A DNA stretch of 6,591 nucleotides from Bacteroidales bacterium (GTDB lineage Bacteria; Bacteroidota; Bacteroidia; Bacteroidales; UBA7960): NCBI GenBank assembly GCA_007122745.1, contig SKTA01000019.1, positions 1 through 6,591 on the forward strand. The letters are read 5' to 3'. Of this stretch, positions 1-6,155 are shown piece by piece. The position numbers and the translations under genes were made by a program. Numbering within the stretch: position 1 is the stretch's first letter; each line of letters begins with the position of its first letter. A model generated the notes under the pieces. It was not told where the DNA came from, ran no database searches, and saw nothing but the letters and a program-made list of their open reading frames with translations.

Positions 1-1087
1 CTTTGAGATAATACAATCCCAGGAAAAAGAAAAACAGCACTACGGCTCCCACATAAACGGGCCCTGAGGTGAACGGTTGGTCACCCCAATAGCTGTTTTC
101 CCGTTCCAGGATGCTTCTGTATGCCGGATCAATCCGCTCGAGTGCTCTTTCATGGTCCCCAAGCGGACCGGTCGCTCCCCCTTTTGCATTTGGGATCAAA
201 AGCGTCAGCGTTTCATCAATGCCATAACTCCAGTTGGTGATGTATTCCTTGCTCAGCCCGGATGTGGAGGTTTCCTCACCGATGGCCAACTCTGTGCCTC
301 CACGCATGGTTTCAGAGGTGTAAGCATAAGTGCCCCAGAAGTTTCCAATATTAATCCCGATGGCAAGGATAAGTCCGGCAAGCAAAACACCGAACTTTTT
401 AAGGAATGCAGCCACTTGCTTTTCCTTTAAGTGCTCGTATAGTTGCACCAAGCCGTAGATTGCAACAATAATACCCAGGTAATAGGTGATCTGAAAGTGG
501 TTTGCAAAAATCTGAAGTCCCATGAACAAGGCAAACAGAATGCCCCCACTCAGATAATTCCCGCGGAAGGTATAAATTATGGATCCGAGCACCGGGGCCA
601 TGTAACCGATAGCAACTGCTTTTGAATTGTGTCCCGCTTCAATGATGATGAAATGATAGGAGGAAAGTGCAAATGCCACCGCTCCGGCCAGGGCGATCCA
701 GGGATTTACCTTCATCATCAAAAGAAAAATGAAAAAGCCTATGAAGTATAAAAAAATCATGTCTGCCGGACGCGGCAGCCACAGTGTCATCACATCATGA
801 AAAAAATCAGCGGCATTATTTGCCCAGATAACCGATATTTGAAAAGCGGGCATCCCGCCAAACATGGAGTTGGTCCACAAGGCCTCCTCGCCAGTCTCTT
901 CCCGAAAATCAATGATCTCTTTCGCCATCCCCTGCCAGTTCACAATGTCAGGTTGAAGCAGTCGCCTTCCTTCAAGCACGGGACTTACATAGGCAAGCGA
1001 CATGATCAGGAAAAGACCGATGGCAAGAATATGTGGCCAAAATCGCTTTATGTTGATGCTTTTAATGATTTCTTTTATTTTGGACAT
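1..1087 (-). CDS. YfhO-like polytopic membrane protein, N-terminal 362 residues (C-terminus beyond window)
   Basis: Translating the minus strand from the ATG at 1087 gives an open frame of 362 codons with no stop before the window edge, so the gene is cut at its 3' end. The protein opens with a basic stretch and a membrane helix (about residues 17-36). An extracytoplasmic loop follows with LQPDIVNWQGM (44-54) and WTNSMFGGMPA (71-81). More helices lie near 108-126, 130-148, 156-173, 180-196, 200-216, 232-252 and 342-360. A second loop holds LIPNAKGG (297-304) and YWGDQPFTSGPVYVG (333-347). From memory, these loop motifs are typical of the Bacteroidota proteins annotated as YfhO family (COG4485), which usually run to about 800 residues and resemble GT-C glycosyltransferases. 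Substrate and reaction are unknown; an envelope glycan role is inference. The start lies 36 bp after the DUF4834-like gene, so cotranscription is likely. Confidence 0.86.
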   Translation of the reverse strand, partial: MSKIKEIIKSINIKRFWPHILAIGLFLIMSLAYVSPVLEGRRLLQPDIVNWQGMAKEIIDFREETGEEALWTNSMFGGMPAFQISVIWANNAADFFHDVMTLWLPRPADMIFLYFIGFFIFLLMMKVNPWIALAGAVAFALSSYHFIIIEAGHNSKAVAIGYMAPVLGSIIYTFRGNYLSGGILFALFMGLQIFANHFQITYYLGIIVAIYGLVQLYEHLKEKQVAAFLKKFGVLLAGLILAIGINIGNFWGTYAYTSETMRGGTELAIGEETSTSGLSKEYITNWSYGIDETLTLLIPNAKGGATGPLGDHERALERIDPAYRSILERENSYWGDQPFTSGPVYVGAVVLFFFFLGLYYLK

Positions 1088-1123
1088 GATAATTAGTATA
1101 TAAATAGTTCTGGTTTTTTCTGA

Positions 1124-1393
1124 TTATCTTTCGGGGTCATCATCTTCAATGTCTTCAAAATCAACGTATTCGCCAATTTTATTGGTGTCGCCAGACTGTT
1201 TATCTTTTTCTTGTCTGACATGCATACCCTGTTTCTTTTTACGTTCCCTGGCCTTTGCTGCATCCGGGTTGTTGCGATAAAACTTATCCCTGTAGCGGTT
1301 CAAATACCATTGTCCGATCTTCGGAAAAATGTAGAAAATCAATATTCTGAATACAAGATAAATAAGAATGAATGTGGCGATGATCCTGAGCAT
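1124..1393 (-). CDS. DUF4834-like small membrane protein
   Basis: This 89-residue protein has one hydrophobic helix at its N-terminus (about residues 3-24, rich in I, L and F), then a strongly basic stretch (about 31-67) and an acidic tail containing GEYVDFEDIEDDD. That plan, one membrane helix, a charged linker and a GEYVDFE-type end, matches my memory of the Bacteroidota family DUF4834, whose function is unknown. The frame is open upstream to an ATG at 1513, but that start would overlap ygiQ and swallow the promoter-like box at 1421-1428. The ATG at 1393 puts the helix at the very N-terminus and lies 27 bp after that box, so I chose it; an ATG at 1450 is also possible. The next gene starts 36 bp downstream in the same frame, so the two are probably one operon. 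No catalytic residues can be recognised. Confidence 0.78.
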   Translation of the reverse strand: MLRIIATFILIYLVFRILIFYIFPKIGQWYLNRYRDKFYRNNPDAAKARERKKKQGMHVRQEKDKQSGDTNKIGEYVDFEDIEDDDPER

Positions 1394-1420
1394 AACAGTG
1401 TTTTGAATAATGATAATCAG

Positions 1421-1428
1421 CAAAGATA
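1421..1428 (-). promoter_or_regulatory. -7 box (TATCTTTG) for the DUF4834/YfhO-like operon
   Basis: On the minus strand this reads TATCTTTG, an exact match to the Bacteroidota -7 consensus TAnnTTTG, and it ends 27 bp before the chosen start at 1393. I find no convincing TTG-type -33 box at 19-21 bp upstream, so this rests on one box plus its position. Confidence 0.45.
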
Positions 1429-1472
1429 CAAGACTATTTTTAAATGACATACGGAGGTCTTTTAAGAAAGCG

Positions 1473-1480
1473 TATTTTTG
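1473..1480 (+). promoter_or_regulatory. -7 box (TATTTTTG) for ygiQ
   Basis: TATTTTTG matches TAnnTTTG exactly and ends 25 bp before the ygiQ ATG, giving a leader of under about 20 nt. No clear -33 TTG is present at the usual distance. The GGGA at 1488-1491 is too far from the ATG to be a good ribosome binding site. Confidence 0.45.
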
Positions 1481-1505
1481 TATGAAGGGAGTTGACTTTT
1501 GACTT

Positions 1506-3311
1506 ATGAGCAATGATTTGCAAAATAGCCGGTTTCTACCGGTTACAAAGGAGGAGCTGGATGCTTTGGGTTGGGATCAGCCCGACGTGATCCTTGTGTC
1601 GGGGGATGCCTACGTGGATCATCCCTCCTTTGGGATTGCCGTAATGGCCAGGGTTACAGAGTTCCATGGTTTCAGGGTCGTTGTTTTGCCACAGCCTAAC
1701 TGGCGGGATGATCTCCGCGATTTCAAAAAACTGGGTGTGCCAAAGTACTTTTTTGGTGTTTCGGCCGGGGCGATGGATTCAATGGTGAATCATTACACAC
1801 CCCGTCGCCGTCGTCGCAGCGACGATGCTTACACGCCGGGAGGACGCGCCGGATATCGGCCCGACATGCCTTCAATCGTTTACACCCGCATCCTGAAGAA
1901 ACTGTATCCGGATATTCCTGTTGTGCTTGGCGGGGTGGAGGCCTCCATGCGCCGACTCACCCATTACGATTACTGGCAAGATAAGGTCAGAACTTCCATA
2001 TTGATTGAAAGTGCTGCAGATATGCTGATCCATGGAATGGGAGAGCGCCCTTTCATGCGAATTTTGGAACTGATGCAAAAGGGGGTGCCTTTACAAAACC
2101 TGCACAATGTTTTGCAAACTGCATTTGTATGGCCTGCTGACAATGACCTGCCTGGCTTGAAGGATGTTGAGTCCATAGAACTTCCTTCTCATGAAGCATG
2201 TCTGGCAGATAAAAAGGAATTTGCCGCTGCTTTCAGAATTTTTGAAGAGGAAAGCACTCGCTGGACTGGTGCCCGATTGGTGCAAAGATCGGGTGAACGT
2301 CTGGTCGTGGTAAATCCTCCCTATCCGCCCGCTGACCTGAAGATGGCCGATTTTCCTTTTGACTTGCCTTATACGCGCCTGCCTCATCCAAAATATAAGC
2401 AAAAGCCACCGATTCCGGCTTTTGAAATGATCAGGCATTCGGTTACTGCACACCGGGGCTGTTTTGGAGGATGCAGCTTCTGTGCCATTGCTGCCCACCA
2501 GGGTAAGTTCGTGGTGAGTCGTTCCAAACAAAGCATCATCAGGGAAATTGAAAAGATTTCCTCATCGCCTGATTTTAAAGGACATCTAAGCGATCTGGGA
2601 GGTCCTTCTGCCAATATGTATAAAATGGGGGGAATCGATCTGAAGGTATGCCAAAAATGCAAAAGGGCTTCATGTATCTTTCCCGATACCTGCAAGAATC
2701 TGAATTATGATCATAAACCGCTGCTGCATCTTTATGACGCGGCGATGCAGGTAAAAGGAGTTAAAAAGTTAACCATAGGGAGTGGCATTCGTGTGGATAT
2801 GCTTGTGGACAAAGACAAAGATCAAACCAAACGGTATTCCCTGAACGAATATTTACAACGTGTGATCAGGCATCATGTCTCAGGTCGCCTTAAGGTTGCG
2901 CCGGAACATACTGAGGATCACGTGCTTCAAAATATGAGGAAACCCTCATTTAAGTCTTTCCAGCTTTTTTATAATAAGTTCAGAAAACAATGTAACGAGG
3001 AACAATTGCCCTGGCAAATTATCCCCTATTTTATTTCGGGGCACCCGGGCACCAACGACCGGGATATGATGAAACTGGCACAGGTTGTGCAGAAGCTGGG
3101 CTTGCAGACTGACCAGGTGCAGGAGTTTACACCTACTCCCATGACGCTGGCAACTACCGTTTATTATACCGGATTTGACCCATACACAGGCAAAAGTGTG
3201 TTTGTAGCCAGATCGGATGGACAGAAAAAGGCACAAAAAAGCTATTTCTTTAAAAAGGGGTCAGAGAGATCGGGTGGGAGGGGCGTGAAAAAGCCGGCCT
3301 ATAAAAGATAA
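1506..3311 (+). CDS. ygiQ: YgiQ family radical SAM protein
   Basis: This 601-residue protein belongs to the YgiQ (UPF0313) branch of the radical SAM superfamily. The N-terminal part carries VILVSGDAYVDHPSFG (28-43) and VVLGGVEASMRR (139-150), typical of the family's first domain. The radical SAM core follows. Its iron-sulfur motif is HRGCFGGCSFC with C319, C323 and C326 (CX3CX2C), which would hold the 4Fe-4S cluster that cleaves S-adenosylmethionine. Later core motifs are DLGGPSANMY (363-372), GSGIRVD (425-431), KVAPEH (463-468) and SGHPG (511-515). A second cysteine group (C382, C385, C390, C396) sits between DLGGPSANMY and GSGIRVD and could bind another metal; that is inference. The reaction is not known. 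It is shorter than E. coli YgiQ (roughly 740 residues by memory), and its tail is basic and low in complexity. It is probably cytosolic and monocistronic, converging on rpmH. Confidence 0.96.
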   Translation: MSNDLQNSRFLPVTKEELDALGWDQPDVILVSGDAYVDHPSFGIAVMARVTEFHGFRVVVLPQPNWRDDLRDFKKLGVPKYFFGVSAGAMDSMVNHYTPRRRRRSDDAYTPGGRAGYRPDMPSIVYTRILKKLYPDIPVVLGGVEASMRRLTHYDYWQDKVRTSILIESAADMLIHGMGERPFMRILELMQKGVPLQNLHNVLQTAFVWPADNDLPGLKDVESIELPSHEACLADKKEFAAAFRIFEEESTRWTGARLVQRSGERLVVVNPPYPPADLKMADFPFDLPYTRLPHPKYKQKPPIPAFEMIRHSVTAHRGCFGGCSFCAIAAHQGKFVVSRSKQSIIREIEKISSSPDFKGHLSDLGGPSANMYKMGGIDLKVCQKCKRASCIFPDTCKNLNYDHKPLLHLYDAAMQVKGVKKLTIGSGIRVDMLVDKDKDQTKRYSLNEYLQRVIRHHVSGRLKVAPEHTEDHVLQNMRKPSFKSFQLFYNKFRKQCNEEQLPWQIIPYFISGHPGTNDRDMMKLAQVVQKLGLQTDQVQEFTPTPMTLATTVYYTGFDPYTGKSVFVARSDGQKKAQKSYFFKKGSERSGGRGVKKPAYKR

Positions 3312-3319
3312 GCCGGCTT
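3291..3319 (-). terminator. Rho-independent terminator of rpmH, overlapping the ygiQ 3' end
   Basis: Read on the minus strand, AAGCCGGCTTAT and ATAGGCCGGCTT form a 12-bp stem (11 Watson-Crick pairs and one T-G wobble) with a five-base CTTTT loop, and the 3' arm runs straight into TTT, giving five T in a row. It begins 31 bp after the rpmH stop. On the plus strand the wobble becomes a C-A mismatch and only TT then AAG follows, so the structure suits rpmH better than ygiQ. It covers the last ygiQ codons and its stop. Confidence 0.72.
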
Positions 3320-3350
3320 AAGTATGTTTAGCAACTAAAACTTCGTAAGG

Positions 3351-3506
3351 TTATTTATGGGTTTTTTCACTGGAAACACTCAGTCTTTTCCTGCCTTTGG
3401 CCCTGCGTGCCGCTAAAATATGCTGGCCGTTTTTCGAGGCCATCCTTTTTCTGAACCCATGTTTGTTCTTTCTTCTCCTGACTGAAGGTTGATATGTCCT
3501 TTTCAT
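3351..3506 (-). CDS. rpmH: 50S ribosomal protein L34
   Basis: Translating the minus strand gives a 51-residue, very basic protein that starts MKRTYQPSVRRRKNKHGFRK and continues RMASKNGQHILAARRAKGRK before a short RLSVSSEKTHK tail. This is the ribosomal protein L34 (bL34) signature across almost the whole length: KRTYQPS, the NKHGFR.RM block and RR.KGR.RL. L34 is a small structural protein of the large ribosomal subunit that binds 23S rRNA. The length is normal for the family, with a slightly longer tail than the 46 residues of E. coli. The start is fixed by the conserved MKRTYQPS, with AGGA only a few bases upstream. Unlike the common rpmH-rnpA order, no rnpA follows: the next gene downstream is ygiQ on the other strand. 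It has its own promoter and terminator and so looks monocistronic. Confidence 0.97.
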   Translation of the reverse strand: MKRTYQPSVRRRKNKHGFRKRMASKNGQHILAARRAKGRKRLSVSSEKTHK

Positions 3507-3578
3507 TTCCTGATGCTTTTTATCTGTGAGTAATGCCTGCTAAAAGATTAAGGCTTGCAGCTTTTTAATTTTGGACTG

Positions 3579-3608
3579 CAAAGATAGAAAAATATTTTTT
3601 GACAGCAA
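3579..3608 (-). promoter_or_regulatory. rpmH promoter (-33 TTG, 19 bp, -7 TATCTTTG)
   Basis: On the minus strand the -7 box TATCTTTG (3579-3586) is an exact TAnnTTTG match, and TTG at 3606-3608 lies 19 bp upstream, the usual Bacteroidota primary-sigma spacing. The spacer is AT-rich. It predicts transcription starting near 3570 and a leader of about 65 nt before rpmH. It is the only promoter here with both boxes at the expected distance. Confidence 0.72.
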
Positions 3609-3615
3609 GCAAATC

Positions 3616-3639
3616 GATCAAAACTTTATTCTTTTGATC
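3616..3639 (-). terminator. AT-rich hairpin at the end of the coiled-coil gene, possible weak terminator
   Basis: GATCAAAA and TTTTGATC form a perfect 8-bp inverted repeat around an 8-base loop, overlapping the stop codon at 3638-3640. On the minus strand it is followed by GATTTGC rather than a T run, and the stem has only two G-C pairs, so it would be a weak terminator. It also lies just upstream of the rpmH -33 box, so a regulatory role, or chance, is equally possible. Confidence 0.3.
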
Positions 3640-4534
3640 AGTCAAGGATGATCTCCTCTGTTCTGCTCAGTTTGCCATCAACATAGGCCATGATTTGATA
3701 GGTCCCGGCCTCCAGGCGTTCCGGGTGAATGATGTTGAATTCGACCTGCACCGGCTGGTTTTCATAATTGATCCGTTGCATTTTGGTGTATTCAATGATT
3801 TCACCGGTTTCTTCAATCTGATAATATTCCGGCTGTGCGTACAACACGCGTCCTTGTGGATCAAGTATAACAAGGTGAACCAAACTTTCACCGGCTTCCA
3901 TGAAATATGAGCCGTCAATTTCAAAATTTATGAATGTGTGGTCAACCCTTCTGGCTTTAGTAATGTTATAACGATCTGCGCAGATAAGTCGTTCCCATTT
4001 TGTCATGACGCACATGTTGTACACATTCAAAACCTTTGACTTCTCAACCCGCTCCAGCAGTTGTTCATGATCAGAAGCCAGGGCATCCAGCTCTTGTTTC
4101 AGCAGAAATATCTCATCATTGAGTATCTCCTGCTGAACCTGTAGTTCTTCTTTTTCAGAATGCAGCAAAACATTTTCCTCACGAACTTCTGCCAACTCAT
4201 TGCTGCTTCTGGTAACTCTGCGGCCCAGATTCATGATCCTGGCATCTTTTTCTGCCACGATCTCTGCATGTTCTTCATTAAGTCTTGCAATGTTCTCCTT
4301 ACCCTCTTCAATGATCTCATCCTTAAGTGCCAATGACTCGTTAAGCGCATTGATGTTTTGCTGAAGATTTGTTCGTTCAGTGATAAGTGCATCCTTTTCG
4401 TCTGAGAGTTTGCCGGATCGGTTCATGTAGATGATGTTGCCCACGATGGCAACTGCCAACAGAACGGCCAGAACAATGATGCCTATTCTCTGGTTCCTGA
4501 TTAGGTTTCCTGATGTATTTTCTTTGGTTTCCAT
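3638..4534 (-). CDS. Membrane-anchored coiled-coil protein of unknown function
   Basis: I do not recognise a named family. The 298-residue protein has three parts. A short polar N-terminus leads into one membrane helix (about residues 17-37, IGIIVLAVLLAVAIVGNIIY), most likely a signal anchor. A long charged segment (about 42-168), rich in E, L, K, N and Q in heptad-like order, should form a coiled coil. A C-terminal domain of about 130 residues (169-298) alternates short hydrophobic and polar stretches (HTFINFEIDG, LVHLVILDPQGRVLY, GTYQIMAYVDG) and looks like a beta-sandwich. Two cysteines (C175, C185) open that domain. With the anchor near the N-terminus and basic residues on its cytoplasmic side, the coiled coil and C-domain probably lie in the periplasm. 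It begins 34 bp after pepD and is likely cotranscribed with it, though nothing links the functions. An envelope scaffold or adaptor role is a guess. Confidence 0.9.
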   Translation of the reverse strand: METKENTSGNLIRNQRIGIIVLAVLLAVAIVGNIIYMNRSGKLSDEKDALITERTNLQQNINALNESLALKDEIIEEGKENIARLNEEHAEIVAEKDARIMNLGRRVTRSSNELAEVREENVLLHSEKEELQVQQEILNDEIFLLKQELDALASDHEQLLERVEKSKVLNVYNMCVMTKWERLICADRYNITKARRVDHTFINFEIDGSYFMEAGESLVHLVILDPQGRVLYAQPEYYQIEETGEIIEYTKMQRINYENQPVQVEFNIIHPERLEAGTYQIMAYVDGKLSRTEEIILD

Positions 4535-4568
4535 GAGTGATAAGTTTATAAGGGATTGGTTTGATGAT

Positions 4569-6038
4569 TTATTTTTTTAACGGAATGTTATTTAAGGTTT
4601 CTACGAGAAAATCATAAAAAAGTTTTACTGTTTTGATATTGACCATCTCATCAGGGGAGTGTGGGTTTCGGATTGTTGGTCCAAAAGAGATCATGTCCAA
4701 CCCGGGATATACACTGCCTATGATCCCGCATTCAAGTCCGGCGTGAATCACCTTTTGTTCCGGTATTTTTCCGAACATTTGCTGATAAACATCCTTCATT
4801 GTAGTAAGAATCGAAGAGTTTACATCGGGTTTCCAGCCCGGATATTCACCAACCTGTTTCACCTCTGCACCTGCCATTTCAAAAACGATTCGCATCATGT
4901 TGCAAAGGTCCTGCTTGGCAGAATCCACGGAGCTGCGTTGCAGTGTGGCTACTTCAACATTTCCGGCATCCGATTTGAGGATGGCCAGATTGGTGCTGGT
5001 CTCAACCACTTCAGGCATTTCAGCAATATAGCGTATTGCTCCGTTTGGACAAGCATAAACACTGTTGAAAATGTTTGTGCCGGTTTCTTTATCCATCACA
5101 TATTTCGGAAGATCAACGGAGTTAGCATGCAATTCCACGCCCGGATCAACACTGTCCAGCTCTTTCATCACGTCTGCATGCAGGCCTTTTACCATTTGTT
5201 CAAACTTTTCCTTGTTTTCCTGCGGGAGGGTTATTATAGCTGTGGCTTCACGCGGGATGGCATTGCGCAGGCTGCCACCTTCGACAGAGGACAAGCGTAC
5301 GTCCAGGTCTCGTGAAGCCTGCCACATCAGCCGGTTCAGTATCTTAACGGCATTTCCCCTGCCCAATTTGATATCCAGCCCCGAATGGCCCCCCTTTAAA
5401 CCTTTTACATCAATTTGAAAAGCGATATGTCCTGCAGGAATCTTCTCTTCCTGATAACTGAAAAACGCGTTTGTATCTATACCTCCGGCGCAGCCAATAT
5501 ACAACTCACCCTCATCTTCGGAGTCGAGGTTGATCAATATGTCACCCTTCAGCAAACCGGGTTTCAGTTCAAAAGCACCGGTCATTCCGGTTTCTTCATC
5601 AATAGTGAAGAGACACTCAATGGGGCCATGCTCGATGTCATCAGCTTCAAGCACTGCCAGTGCAGCTGCAACACCAATTCCGTTGTCGGCACCCAGGGTG
5701 GTGCCCCTGGCCTTTACCCATTCTCCGTCGATGTAGGGTACGATCGGGTCTTTTTCAAAATCGTGAACCGTGTCGTTGTTTTTTTGTGGGACCATGTCAA
5801 GATGTCCCTGAAGAATAACGGTTTTCCGATACTCCATTCCGGCGGTTGCCGGCTTGCGGATCACCACGTTGCCAATATGATCCACAATCGTTTCAAGCCC
5901 AAGCTCTTCGCCAACACCTTTTACGAAAGAGATAATTGCCTCCTCTTTTTTTGATGGGTGCGGGATATTACACATCGCCTCAAAATATTTCCATACCGAT
6001 TTGGGTTCCAGTCCGCTTAACACATTGCTCATTGCCAT
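4569..6038 (-). CDS. pepD: Aminoacyl-histidine dipeptidase (peptidase D), M20C family
   Basis: This 489-residue protein matches the M20C dipeptidases that use two zinc ions to cut unspecific dipeptides, including Xaa-His such as carnosine, in the cytosol. All metal and catalytic residues are present: H79 and D81 in GHLDMV, the bridging D118 in GADNG, the general-base pair E148-E149 in IDEETG, D172 in NLDSEDE, and H460 in RNPHSPDE. From memory they sit one position before their E. coli PepD counterparts (H80, D119, E149/E150, D173, H461), and the length is the same as the family's, so the enzyme looks intact. The lid/dimerisation domain lies roughly between 185 and 400, with GGHSG at 216-220. 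The start at 6038 (MAMSNVLSGLEPKSVW) fits family N-termini; the ATG two codons later is also possible. The coiled-coil gene follows after 34 bp; bcp is divergent. Confidence 0.97.
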   Translation of the reverse strand: MAMSNVLSGLEPKSVWKYFEAMCNIPHPSKKEEAIISFVKGVGEELGLETIVDHIGNVVIRKPATAGMEYRKTVILQGHLDMVPQKNNDTVHDFEKDPIVPYIDGEWVKARGTTLGADNGIGVAAALAVLEADDIEHGPIECLFTIDEETGMTGAFELKPGLLKGDILINLDSEDEGELYIGCAGGIDTNAFFSYQEEKIPAGHIAFQIDVKGLKGGHSGLDIKLGRGNAVKILNRLMWQASRDLDVRLSSVEGGSLRNAIPREATAIITLPQENKEKFEQMVKGLHADVMKELDSVDPGVELHANSVDLPKYVMDKETGTNIFNSVYACPNGAIRYIAEMPEVVETSTNLAILKSDAGNVEVATLQRSSVDSAKQDLCNMMRIVFEMAGAEVKQVGEYPGWKPDVNSSILTTMKDVYQQMFGKIPEQKVIHAGLECGIIGSVYPGLDMISFGPTIRNPHSPDEMVNIKTVKLFYDFLVETLNNIPLKK

Positions 6039-6061
6039 TATTATTGTTTAGTTATTATTAA

Positions 6062-6119
6062 AACTATTGATTAATAGCAAATGTAGTAAAAAATGAACAT
6101 TTTTCTCGCTTCAATAGTT
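6062..6119. repeat. 9-bp inverted repeat flanking the pepD -7 box
   Basis: AACTATTGA (6062-6070) and TCAATAGTT (6111-6119) are perfect reverse complements separated by 40 bp, in the spacer between the divergent pepD and bcp genes. The left arm overlaps a smaller palindrome, CTATT-GATT-AATAG (6064-6077). The region is very AT-rich, so chance is a real possibility. Confidence 0.35.
6078..6085 (-). promoter_or_regulatory. -7 box (TACATTTG) for pepD
   Basis: The minus strand reads TACATTTG, an exact TAnnTTTG match, 39 bp before the pepD ATG. No TTG lies at 19-21 bp upstream; the nearest is 26 bp away (6112-6114), so the call is tentative. No matching box was found for bcp on the plus strand. Confidence 0.38.
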
Positions 6120-6155
6120 GATTTATTATTAATAAATATTAAAACAAGTAAAATT

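Noticed and set aside
77..1096. Plus-strand open frames of 60-117 codons at 77-430, 443-625 and 797-1096
   Set aside because: They lie opposite a continuous 362-codon minus-strand frame with clear membrane helices and family motifs; their own translations show no recognisable domain.
1453..1457. GGAGG upstream of ygiQ as a ribosome binding site
   Set aside because: It lies 48 bp before the ATG and upstream of the predicted -7 box, so it would not be in the transcript.
1394..1513. N-terminal extension of the DUF4834-like protein from the ATG at 1513 or 1450
   Set aside because: Both extensions would cover the TATCTTTG box, the longer one would also overlap the ygiQ start, and they would move the membrane helix away from the N-terminus.
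1872..3236. Minus-strand open frames inside ygiQ (68-146 codons)
   Set aside because: They are shadows of a strongly conserved radical SAM gene and carry no family signal.
3291..3319. The GC-rich hairpin as a terminator for ygiQ on the plus strand
   Set aside because: In that direction the stem has a C-A mismatch and is followed by TTAAGTATG rather than a T run; it overlaps the coding end of ygiQ. It fits rpmH much better.
3667..3924. 85-codon minus-strand frame overlapping the coiled-coil gene, and the 71-codon plus-strand frame at 3695-3910
   Set aside because: Both are out-of-frame shadows of the C-terminal domain of the 298-residue protein, with no start context or domain.
4659..5954. 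Plus-strand open frames opposite pepD (up to 218 codons)
   Set aside because: They mirror pepD, whose whole set of metal ligands and family length is intact; their translations look like random antisense sequence.
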